Of a DNA stretch of 64,000 nt, positions 11,086 through 21,831 are shown in pieces. Source of the DNA: Hetaerina americana. Its lineage: Eukaryota; Arthropoda; Insecta; Odonata; Calopterygidae. The notes beneath the pieces were generated by a model. That model saw nothing but the letters and a program-made list of their open reading frames with translations, ran no database searches and had not been told where the DNA came from. Position 1 is the first letter of the stretch. Each line of letters opens with the position of its first letter. Location: positions 22,939,969-23,003,968 of the forward strand of contig JAKTNV010000004.1 in assembly GCA_022747635.1 (NCBI GenBank). The letters are read 5' to 3'. Made by a program: the position numbers and the translations under genes.

Positions 11086-14068
11086 AGAAATTTTAATAGC
11101 ACTACTAGTTTACATAACGAAGGACCATTGGAGTATACGAAGCAGATAAGGTTACATAGTCTTTACATTAGTCCATTTCATCCACTTGACCAAGCATATG
11201 AACATTCGAAACAGATAAAAGTGACATACCTGAAGAGCTCCACATTTTTGTTTATTACATAAGTAGAGATATTTGATACTCCTGAACTTCTCCGTTTTTA
11301 TGTACAAATAGAAATGATACGTCATCCTAAAAAACGTTTAAAGAATGCGTGAGTATTAAAGAAGCCATTAGACGGCAAACGAGCATAAATACTGAAATTC
11401 ATAAACAATGAGATTTATCTTGAGAAACATAGTCAAATTAAACATTTCTAAGTACAAATCGCAAGTTTAAGGGAAGGGATATGATAAATCCTAGTCCACA
11501 CACATCCCATTGAGTAAATTACTGACTTAGAGATTGGATTAAATGTAGTTGTTCCCGTCGAGCGAGTTCCAACCAATTCCCTTTAGGCGCCGTAAAATCA
11601 TCTTCACGCAGCACAGGGAAGTGGACGTGGCTGCGGAATCGCAGGCTATGGAAGGCTCACTGAGTGATTACCATTTGGCATGACCTCTAGAGCCATAAAT
11701 CACTCTCTTCCGTTAGTTCATAAAATATCTTATTGTACGGCAGAGGTAAAAGGAATTTTATGGGTGGATACCGAGTTTATTTTCCACATTATCATTATTG
11801 AGTAGACCTTCGAAATAAGATCCTTAAAACATTTGTATTAAATGAAATATCGTAAATTGACTATGACAATGACAATATAGCACGTGGAACTTTCAGTCAT
11901 AAGTAAGGAATTCTACTTATGCCTAAGTAATGGATATGCGACATTTTTCTAACTCACGGTAAAAACAGTTCAATAAAAGGAGTTGCATTAGCTCTATAAC
12001 CATAGGTTACGTAGTGTGTCAAAATATATCCACTTGAAATCAATACACCAAAAATATCTTTTATAATTTTTTAGTTGTCTGTATCTAAATCATACTTTAA
12101 GTATAATTAAAAGGTTTTGTCATACTTTCATTCAATCATATCCCTATTCGTTAAATTAGTTGAAAGAAATAAGAGCACAGTTATAAATTTTCTAAGAACA
12201 TACTATTGAATTTCATATTCATTCAATCGTAAGATGTTTTCCACTAGCAGTTACTTTCTAGAACTAAATTCATTCGACAGTTGCTAAACATAAACCTATC
12301 TTAGATTTTCAATGCAATCTTCGTTGAGGGCCTTTAGAAAAATTCGGAAAATTCTTCCATAAAAAGTAGATAAAGTCGATCGACGAAAATGTTCAATAAT
12401 TAATTAAAATTTCTCGGAATAGTTTCAAAATCGTAATAAAAATAAATTCAAATTGAATTTAAGTCTACATTACTAAACCTTTTTAGTATTTGAATTAATC
12501 ACTTCATAGTAAAATAGAGTAGATTTGCCTACTATTTTGGGCAAGAAAGAACTCTTCTTTGCGTGATTTAACGTACAAAGATGCACAGATGGGAAACCCA
12601 AGTTTGTTTAATCGACATACCTGTACATATACTGTCAGCCAGAGTTAATAGTGTTATCAAGGAGAAATTAGCTATAAGAAGCCTAAAGGATGTATCGTAA
12701 ACACGGAAACTGGTAAACAAACGGCTTCCAAATCCCTCATTAGAATCAGATGGCTTAATCGGGGTAGTCGTAAGGTTGGAATTGGGAAGTTATTTTACGT
12801 GGGCATGTATGTCTGAGATAGCATAAAGAAGACAATGGCAGTAAAAGTCAACTGAAACTTTGAATATCTTTGATATCAAAATAACTATTTTCACCAAATT
12901 CCAACACCACTGCTGGTATCGTAGAGATTCCAACGAAGGTCCATTCTTCATATTACTATCAGTCTTCTGGGCTCGATCTACCTTTCCAATGGTTAATTTT
13001 ATCCACTCAATGGACTGCCACATCCCTCATTAATGTTTTCAGAGAAAACTGTCTGAATAACTACGTTGGATGTAACTTTTTTCTTTCCTAATATTTCGAA
13101 ACATAAGGAATAAAAACCAGTTACTTTTGTTTCTAAAAAAAATCCTATCAGTAAATCATTCCCGGTAGGGATCTCAGGTGTATAAACATAAGCCATCATT
13201 CAAAAATATGTATAGGGTGTTCATATCATTAAAGGTTGATGGAACTTTTAACTCATAGAACCGGAGGGTTCTGGCTTGTATTTTGTTTAATTTAGCCCTT
13301 GATTCTGGTCATTACTTTTTAATTTAAAAGCCATTATTCACTGAGTTTGCGTAAACGTGCATTAAATAAAATTTATCAATTTTCAGATACATCCAAAAGT
13401 TTTGTAAACACCAAATTTAAAATGTATGTATTTATAAGAAATTTTAACCAAATTGTAAAATAAATTTTAAAAGCGTGCTTTCTTTTTAAAAAGAGAGTAC
13501 TACATTCAATTTTGGTTTAATAAATAGGAAAGTTTACCTCTCCCAACTTTATCAACTTTATAGAGAAGATGTACATTTATTAGTTCATAATCCCACAAAG
13601 GAGTCCAATAACGCAAATTAAAATTTAATTCATATCGTTTATGAATTTTTCCAGTTTACCTTTACTGTTTTATTCCATCTAAATGATTTCTATTCTGCCG
13701 TTGCCACTCTGAACTCGAATTACGTATCAAGCATTCGTTATTACTAGCATGAAAGCCAATGGGAAACAATTTTACGACTCTCAATAGTCACGTCTGTTTG
13801 GTCCATCAAATAATATAACCACCAGCCTTTTGATACAGAGACTGCGTCTTTAGTACACAATAAAACAGCCTTATTGTGAGGCCTATAACATAACTGATTC
13901 AAAGTTTATAGCTGTCTCTTATATGCAAGTTAGCGATTAATTCCTCATGCAATAAAAAGCTCTCCTTTTCATCCAACCAAAACATTGATCTTAGAAGAGA
14001 TTAAATAATTACAGTTTCATACACGCAATTCATTATTTTGCAAATGGTTATCAAGATGAGCAGATAAA
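11086..14068. other. AT-rich non-coding stretch
   Basis: No supported feature. Short minus-strand frames around 12790-13199 show no motif. The sequence near 13207-13230 (gggtgttcatatcatt) has the feel of a transposon end, but I found no partner. Confidence 0.45.
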
Positions 14069-15038
14069 CAGGGTCGCACCCGTAAGTGGTAGGACTGATT
14101 TTTTTACTTATTTTAGAATTTTATTGACGAGAAATTTTATATATTTTATAAAAAAAAAGAATTTTATTGACGATATACTTGCATAATAATCTTCAAAGTA
14201 TGTTCCTTGAGCTGCTACACACTTAGTATAACGTTGCTCCCATTCCCCGTACGCCCGTGGGAAATTTTCTTTGGGGATGCCGTTGATGACCCTCGTCGAA
14301 GCCTCTTGAACGGCCTTTATCGAGTCAAAACGTCGTCCCTTGAGCTGTCTTTTCATCAGGGGGAAGAAGAAGAAGCCCGATGGTGCCAGATCGGGAGAAT
14401 AGGGCGGGTGCGGCAACGTGGAAACGCCGTATTTGGCCAGGAGCTGTCTGACGACGAGCGCGCCATGGCAGAATTTTCGGCACCATCTTGGCGCACGCCT
14501 TGCGAATGGCTAAATCCTGTGAAATAATGCGTTGGACGTTAGATGCAGACAGACCCTAATGGTCTGCAATTTCTTCACTGGTTAAGCGTCGGTCTTTGTT
14601 CAGCAGTGACCTCACTCTGTCCACATTCGTGTCGGTTCTTGCCGTCGACGGCCGTCCGGAGCGATGGTCGTCTTCAACGAGCTCCCTACCCTCTTTAAAC
14701 AACTTGTGCCACTCAAACACTGTGAAACGGCTTAAGGCAGTGTCCCCCAAGTCGGCTTGATCATATCGAGGGTCTCAGTTGCCGTCTTCCTGAGTTTCGT
14801 GCAAAACTTCACGGAATAACGTTGCTCTAAATTCAAATTCATTTTGTTTTTCGACGCGGACAAAAAACTTGCTTCACTAAAAAAGGTTTCCTCACTCAAC
14901 GACAGCCCGCAGACCACTAAGGTTGGTGTCGGTCTGTTGCTAAGAGCTCCCTCCACCTTACCCTGCCAGACAGACCCCCCTCCACCGCTCCGTTCGCGCC
15001 AGAGAAAATCAGTCCTACCACTTTTGGGTGCAACCCTA
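14069..15038 (-). mobile_element. internally deleted mariner, family 1, copy 1
   Basis: Terminal inverted repeats of about 34 bp bound it: cagggtcgcaccc ... at the left, and ... gggtgcaacccta at the right. The transposase reads on the minus strand. At about 970 bp it is shorter than the usual 1.3 kb of mariners. The N-terminal helix-turn-helix part and the C-terminal third are present and the central catalytic part is missing. The TA target duplication has decayed (aa and tt at the edges). A near-duplicate of attttattgacga at about 14118 and 14161 marks a small internal duplication near the 3' TIR. The same deletion is found in the copy at 28944-29818. Confidence 0.85.
14108..14842 (-). pseudogene. 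mariner transposase relic with the catalytic core deleted
   Basis: A start codon lies at 14842-14840 (MNLNLEQRYSVKF...). The first HTH region follows, but a small indel near 14750 shifts the frame. A further piece holds EWHKLFKEGRELVEDDHRSG, the usual mariner linker block. A TAG stops the frame just after SEEIADH (14558-14556); the other family 1 copy has the same stop. Beyond it ISQDLAIRK and a WVPRxL-like MVPKIL lead straight into sequence that follows HDNA in intact transposases, so the first two catalytic Asp are gone. The end reads HPPYSPDLAPSGFFFFP: the third catalytic Asp, expected after APS, is Gly. It cannot act as a transposase. Confidence 0.8.
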
Positions 15039-18000
15039 TTTAGTGTAATACTCCTTACAATATTGCTTTCATCCATTGAATGAACAGAGTGACATTAAAA
15101 GAAGCATAATTTCATGGTTCCCTTGGATAAGTGTAAAGACATGGATAACATTCATGTGATATCCATTTGCATATTTTTGTATGGTTAACCCATTGCTTAT
15201 ACTTAAGTTAAATGACTTAATATATCAAATGTTTATGTTTATTTGACTTATAGGAAATGTTCAATGCAAGAATAAATTTTCTAAAGATAAATGCTGTAAA
15301 CTGATCAATGCTCTAAACGAAACCAGGTTTATTCCAATGCTACGTAGGAGAAACGTGAGCATTAAAAACAATTGGCTTGGAAGATATGAGAATTTTAAAA
15401 TGATTAGCAAAATTTTCGTGATAATTAGATATAACAGCAAAGTAAGTATAAAAAAGGATAAAATTTTTATCTCATGTATATTCTGATCACATATAGAAAC
15501 ATAATCCTTGAAAATAGAAAATCAGTAAGTACTACTTTAGTAAATCAATATATTTGAGTTAGTAATGCCATGTAAGGGAACGGTAAAAAGTTTATAAGAT
15601 GCACTCATAATGTTCTTCTACTACGATGAGTCGTGAAAGAGCAGAAATTTCCCAAATCTTCATACAACATGCGAGTCCAGAATTATTTTTTTCTGCAACT
15701 TATGGCCATTATGACGTGTTTATTAAATCTTAATAAACATTCGACTCAATTTGGCGGGAAAAATATTTTCTTTCCTTCATAACAGACGGCTACATCTTTT
15801 TACTTCCCCTATCTAAAATGTAAATAGTGACGGGCTTCCATCATTCCGCTTCAGCTTTCAATCACTTATCTAACAGTGGACAGAAGTACAAGAGACGACC
15901 GAAAAATCAAACTCTCTTATTTATGACCAGCTCTGTACGAACGGTAGTTGAAAGAGTTTTACAAGCCCAACATCGAGCGAGTATGCACGGGAGGAAATAC
16001 GGCACTTGCTTGCCTCAATGGTCAATTCCGATTTTTTTCTGTAAATGAGAAAGGGTAAATTTGAATGCGTATGGGTGGTTGGTATTGATTGATACCGGGG
16101 TGACCCCTAGAGGGCGCATGGGGCAGTGAAGATTAAAAGACATTGCCTTGTTTCGCGGTCAACACACCACCGCCCAAGTGAAAACTGTCATCCCCCTCGG
16201 CCCCGAACACAATAATCCACCCGTCCACTTTCACCTATAACACTAGGGTTTTTCGCTAAGTTTCATATTTTTTTGGAAAAATTACTGCGATTTTCGTATT
16301 CCATTTATCCATCGAGCTTAAACTGACCCATAAATTCAATTTGCTTAGAGGCCTCACAAAAGATGGTTTTAGATATGGTATTTGTAAGCTGAACAAAGGA
16401 AAAACCTTGTCACTTATTAACCTAGACATTTAAATTTAACTTCTTACGAATTCGGATAAACTGAATGTCTTTTCAGTGAATATGATTCAAAATTTAAATT
16501 CTGTTTCGCTGGATAAACAATATGGTTTTATAGGAACAACTTAAAAATTTTTCTTCTGTTTTTAAATATTCATTTCACAATCATTTCATAGCAGCTATTG
16601 AAAGTTGGTATTATATCATAAATTTGAAATTAACAGCAAATGCTCCTGATTTCAATTTTTTTAAGAATAAATCGATATGGAACAGCATTTTTGTATGCTG
16701 ACTTTCCTCGTGCTCAACTCGATTGTATCTAGCCCATTAAATTACATCTAATAAATTATAATGCAAATTTGAGTCATCAGAACCTCAAAATACATAAATA
16801 AATAATGCGAAGATTGCTTATTCTGCGTTTATACGTGCACGCCTCAGTGAGTGACAATTTTCTAAAATATTTCTCAATCCATCCACTGCAAATACAAATA
16901 CATGTATGTTTGATGACCATTTTTCTATATCATTAGAATAAAGATTTTAATCCTCAACTTAATTGCAATAAAATGGACTATTTCAAACCGGGGTAAAATA
17001 ATTAAAAAGGGGTATCATTTCGAATTATTTTCCAAAAAAAATATAACACTGAAGTTATTTCATGTTCTCTAAAGTTGAAATATATAAAGCCTATAACAAT
17101 GACTCTTTAGTATCAATTGAATTCAATTAAGGTTTTAATGCAGATAATATTTCTTAACTTGTTCTCATATCTAAAATATTATAGACTCGTAGTTCAAGAT
17201 TATCCATTGCAAAGAATCACACTCTGTCTTCTCTCAATCATTTTTCAGGAAATACAAATGAGTTATTCATTGATTATATGAGCATATCGCTCTCGGCGTT
17301 TTAAACAGGTTTTGTTCAAGTAATTTTTCAATCCTTGGGCTCTTTTAATGCAATTAATAATCAATGACAACTCTTTATGCAGGGCCGCAACATGAGCCTG
17401 TGGCTGGTATTGCCAACAATTACATAACCATTTATACGAGGGCCGCGGTTATACGCACTATATTAGCTTCTGGTTAATAAATACGATGTTTTCCTTCTCG
17501 TTCCATTAATTTGACCGGTAAAACAGAAAAATAGCAATAAAAATGCCTCCCATTCCATTCTTTTGGAATAAATTATCAACTATGCATTGGCACTTTGCCC
17601 TGACACGAAATTACTAATTGCGAGGAAATTTTCAGATTTAGTAACATAGAAAATAGAAAATTACACATGGAATGTTATTGTTAAAATTCGTTCATTTAGA
17701 TATGCATCATTAGCCTAGGTTAGTTATCACTTTTTTATTTTTTCCACCATTATTTATGTACCATCGGTAAATGAAGGGCGATTGAATGTAAAAATTCCAT
17801 TATAATATCCCACATAAGTTCAAAAAATTGTGTATGACTAGTTCAAATTGTGTTATTTCAAACAAATCTTGATTGTAGGAAAAAAATATAAGCAAATAAA
17901 TACATGTCGTCGTTCTGATGATAATCAACAATAAAAATTAAATAAAATCTCTGTTGAAAGAGAGGATCAATTTTCAAAGTTCGTTTCTCGTGGCCAAATG

Positions 18001-19079
18001 AGCAACAGGGAGCAGCGGCGGATAACGTAATATTTTAATTCAGGTCAAATATTTTGTTTATTAAGAGATGTTCAGTGGTTTATTTAATGCCAAGAGAATA
18101 AATATATATTGTTTAATAATCCAATGTAAGCAATTATGCTAAATTTTCAATTAATATTTTTTCTCACGAGAGCTCGAGGCGTAAAATATAACATAAGAGA
18201 AATAACAATTCACGGTTAATATGTGATGTCAAATTACAGGGCATACACATAGTACTCGTTTACTTCGCAATGCCCTGTTAAAGCTATCATCACGCTTATT
18301 TTATATTATTTTACATGTGCCACCCTTAATTGGCAATATTGCCGTGAGTGCAAAATCTTCCTACATAAATAAAAAATGGACTTTCTCCGTCATGCATTAT
18401 TTTGAATAGTAGCAGTAATTACCATTTTATGACTAAAGGGCACTTGAAAATATTTCCTTAATAGACCTCCATACCCACTGTCTAACATTTACTAACGTAC
18501 ACTGCAGTAAACCGTGCATCTTCATTGCGCCTCCTGAGCACTGTCTTGTTTAATCACAACAAGCTCTGCCAAATGGCTCCAGTAAATACGCAGTCTTTCG
18601 CATCATTCTAACTACCTTCCTTTATTTATCCGGCCAAACTAAGCAAGAATAATTGATGATTCGACCCACGCTGCTCCCAAATTAAGTGATTTATCTCCAT
18701 TTCCGAGTCCTGAGCGCGTAGTCTCCCCTCGGCAGCGCCATTCTGTATCCCCTCCCACCACATCCCACGTGGGCTCCGCTGTTATTAATACTATCATTAT
18801 GAGAGTGTCCTCAACATTCCTCCCCATTTGCTCGCCTCGTCATTCTCAATGACTAAATTTGCCCTGACCCCAATATTTCCATGATTCGGACGGTCCATTA
18901 TATTTGCTTCACAGCCACACATCTACACTTTAACCCGGAATATCAGCGTAATTTCTATTCGTCATTTAAATCGTGACGCAATACCATTGGGCTCGATACT
19001 TGAATTTCATATTGCTGAACCATAAGCATGCATATTTTTTCAAAATTTCCGTTTACTTTCTCTGGCATATTAACGTGGA
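15039..19079. other. AT-rich non-coding stretch
   Basis: About 4 kb with no recognisable gene or repeat. A somewhat GC-richer patch at 15830-16240 contains a 73-codon frame without motif. A short GC-richer patch lies at 18650-18830. Confidence 0.5.
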
Positions 19080-19652
19080 AAGGGTGTGTACCCGGAAATT
19101 CTCAACGGCCGAGTAACAGAAACTGTTTCTCGTCGGACTCCTTGGCCGTCCTTACTTGGAGGCAAAGTAGCGGTCATTCCTGATGTGACGCACGGGCATT
19201 CACTACGCCGCTCTCTCTTTTTCATCAACCCCCGCATTCTCTCCCACCCATTTCGTCCAACCGCTCCCCTCATGCCATCACACTTCTCCTCCGACCACAC
19301 ACACCCATCCCCCGAACCCCCCCCACAACGCTTTTATCTCCACCTCCTCTCTGTTGTCGCCCGTCCCGAACCCCCCCCCCCCCCCCGCTGTGCCAATTTC
19401 GTCCTTATCCCGAGTCCCATGCAAGAGGGACCGCACTCGCCTCCCCTTTTGCGTGTTGTGGCTACCGTTCCAATCTTCTCCCAACCCCCGGTCAAACCCT
19501 CACTCTTCTTTAGCCTCCCCTCTTTCCTCCTTTCTCTCCTCGCTGCCTCCGTTTTTCACTATTATACCTATTTACGCATAATTTCCCCGTTATGCAGCGG
19601 AAGAAACCAAGTGCTTCCAAATTTGCTCCTTGTCCTGTTGGGTGTCAGAAGG
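19080..19652 (+). other. GC-rich, pyrimidine-biased island with a possible first coding exon at its end
   Basis: This island is strikingly C-rich on the plus strand, including a run of about 16 C at 19371-19386, and contains CpGs that are rare in the flanks. The long frame through it lacks an ATG near its start and is proline/serine-rich, so I do not call it protein. At the 3' edge an ATG at 19592 opens 20 codons (MQRKKPSASKFAPCPVG...) that end in a strong donor, AAGG followed by gtgagt at 19653. An island followed by ATG and a donor is what a CpG-type promoter with a first exon would look like. No second exon was identified. Confidence 0.3.
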
Positions 19653-21464
19653 GTGAGTGAGGGGGGGTAGTATCGGATCACCGGGTGTCAAGATATTTGA
19701 CAATGTTTAATATTAAATAATATTTTATTTTGAAATATTCGACATCGTCATAGATGATACTTTCCATCATACTTGCCACGAATGGTGAGAAGGAATAAAG
19801 GAATCCTAGGAACTTTTTCTGTCCGGAAATGAATCATCCTTAGACTTTCGTTATCGCTTCACCTAAAACTTTTTTCTTAATTTATCTTTTCTTGGTTCCA
19901 ACTTCGTAAATAAACCATAATACATATTGAGTTGTTCCGTTGGTTTCTACGCCCCATAAGGACTCATTTTTATTCTACGCTCCCTACTTTTTTCTGAATA
20001 AGAGTCATCTCACACCCATGAGTGTCTTTTTTTCTCATGCTGGTGCCAACCCTCGAGGAAAAATTCGTCAACCGTGGGTGTAAAGAAGAAATCTGATAAT
20101 TTAAAAATTGAAACAAAACGTACACACAAAATCTTAAATGAACTTTTAACTAAGACTTCAAATTTGACTAAATCATTTATGGAATTATATAAATATATGT
20201 AATTATATATTATATATGTAAGGCATCTTTGACACCTTTCATGGCGATATTGCTAAAATTGAAGTGGAATTTACAATAAAAGCAAGTGACAATATTTACT
20301 TAATCTTCTTATCCGTAATTGAAGGAAACCGAATTACTCGTGCTACTAGAAGCACGCGAATGAAAATGCCTATGCAAGGAACTATGAAGAAATTTCAAGG
20401 AAGCAAAAATGGGATGGTTTGGAGAGCTATTATAAAAAAATCCTCAGATTAAAAACCCTTGATGATTGTGAATACTTAAATACAATTTAATATTAATTTT
20501 GGAACTAGTAATGAATTTGTTGAACTTTTACCAACCCTTTTGAAATTAGTTAGTTGAATTCACTAGGACGACGAAACAATTTGCAAAAGAACAATTGAAG
20601 AGGTCATTTAATTAAAAGGAAAAAAGTTATTTTAGTACGGATAGGATATTTACGTTGATATACTTTACTTCTGAGCAAACAGAAAATGTTATTTCACACG
20701 AAGTTCAAACAATGGTCTTTCCAAATATTATCTCACTCTCCCTCCAGCAATAAACCTACAGTGCATATCGAACCCTTTAGTAATTCTTTTTAACTTTGTG
20801 TTCAGATGCAGCTATACTTACAAGCGACAAGAAATAAACGCTCTAATAAATGTGAGTTTCACAGTGGCGTCCAGCGATATCAATGGTGCTGAGGTAGAAC
20901 AGTGCCATGTCCTTTTGGAAGGGAGAAAGAAAAATGAGGGAGGAAAGTAATGAAGACAGAGACACGACTGAAATTGAAAGGAGAGAATGATGTAGAAGGA
21001 AATAAATAAACTTCCAATATAGCTCGGATTCCATAAATTTTATTTTGATTTTTAATGGAAAAAATTGACGCAAAAACAAATAAATAACCCGATGTCATTT
21101 AATGGCGTCTCGCCGAGTAGTAGGGGAGGAGTTAGGCCCAGTCAGAGAGACTCCTAGACGAGGTGGGAAAGATTATGACGTTCGTCAAATATCACGTCAC
21201 ATCTATTCTTGGCGTCGACGCCATCTGTCCGTCATAAATTGAATTAATCGCCGGCGCTCATGTTCTTGTTCCGTCGTCATGCCGGTGCAGACGTTATAAA
21301 GACTATGCTGTGCGACAGAAATAATAGCCATTGCGCTTTTGCGATAAGAGGTGGGAATTCTGAGGTTTCATTACCGTTTTGAACATTTTGGAAAAAAATG
21401 GAAAATAATGGAAAATATATTGCTATAAATGGAAAACGTTTTGCGTTCTTTCAACAAGACTTAC
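19653..21464. other. non-coding stretch
   Basis: AT-rich to 21100. From 21100 to 21340 it is GC-richer, with cacgtcac- and gacgtt-type sites and a ttataaag box near 21292, which might be regulatory. The 62-codon frame at 20264-20452 extends upstream to about 20222 without ATG and has no motif I know. Confidence 0.4.
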
Positions 21465-21578
21465 CGTGCGGGCGGACGACACGCGATGCCCAGGGAGCAC
21501 AATGACCTCCGCAATGAGCATTCCAATCATCACGCCAAGGTGGGTTTGTAGAATTCTTAACGGACCTAGCGTAGGGCT
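21465..21578 (-). CDS. candidate 114-bp phase-0 exon with a hydrophobic segment
   Basis: On the minus strand a pyrimidine-rich tract ends in ttttcaattag (acceptor AG at 21580-21579). Then come 114 bases and a consensus donor gtaagt (21464-21459). Read from the first base the segment gives exactly 38 codons without a stop. It starts SPTLGPLRILQ, passes LGVMIGMLIAEVIVLPG, a membrane-helix-like run, and ends VSSART. A multiple of three between good splice signals, and a GC content above the flanks, favour a host exon. A second frame is also open, beginning PYARSVKN, so the reading phase is not certain. I do not recognise the gene. Confidence 0.4.
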
Positions 21579-21795
21579 CTAATTGAAAAATCAATTGAAA
21601 GGAGAGATGCGCTCTTGTATGAGTGTACAAATCAGGGTTTAAGAAAAGGAAAAGAACGCAAGAGTTGTGGTGTCTTTCATGCAGAGAACTCTCTGAGTTC
21701 CCAGAGAAGACCAAGAGAAGACCAAAGGAAGCGGTAGAGCAGAGAAGCGGCTATTACACTGAAATAAATCTAGAGGAAACCAGTAGCATTCCCAG

Positions 21796-21828
<33 letters not shown>
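21796..21828. repeat. (TA)n microsatellite
   Basis: About 16 TA units abut the 5' end of the LINE that follows. Confidence 0.95.

Positions 21829-21831
<3 letters not shown>

Noticed and set aside
19086..19670. 194-codon plus-strand frame in a C-rich island
   Set aside because: No ATG near its start; Pro/Ser/Leu-rich composition follows directly from the pyrimidine tract, with mirror frames on the other strand.
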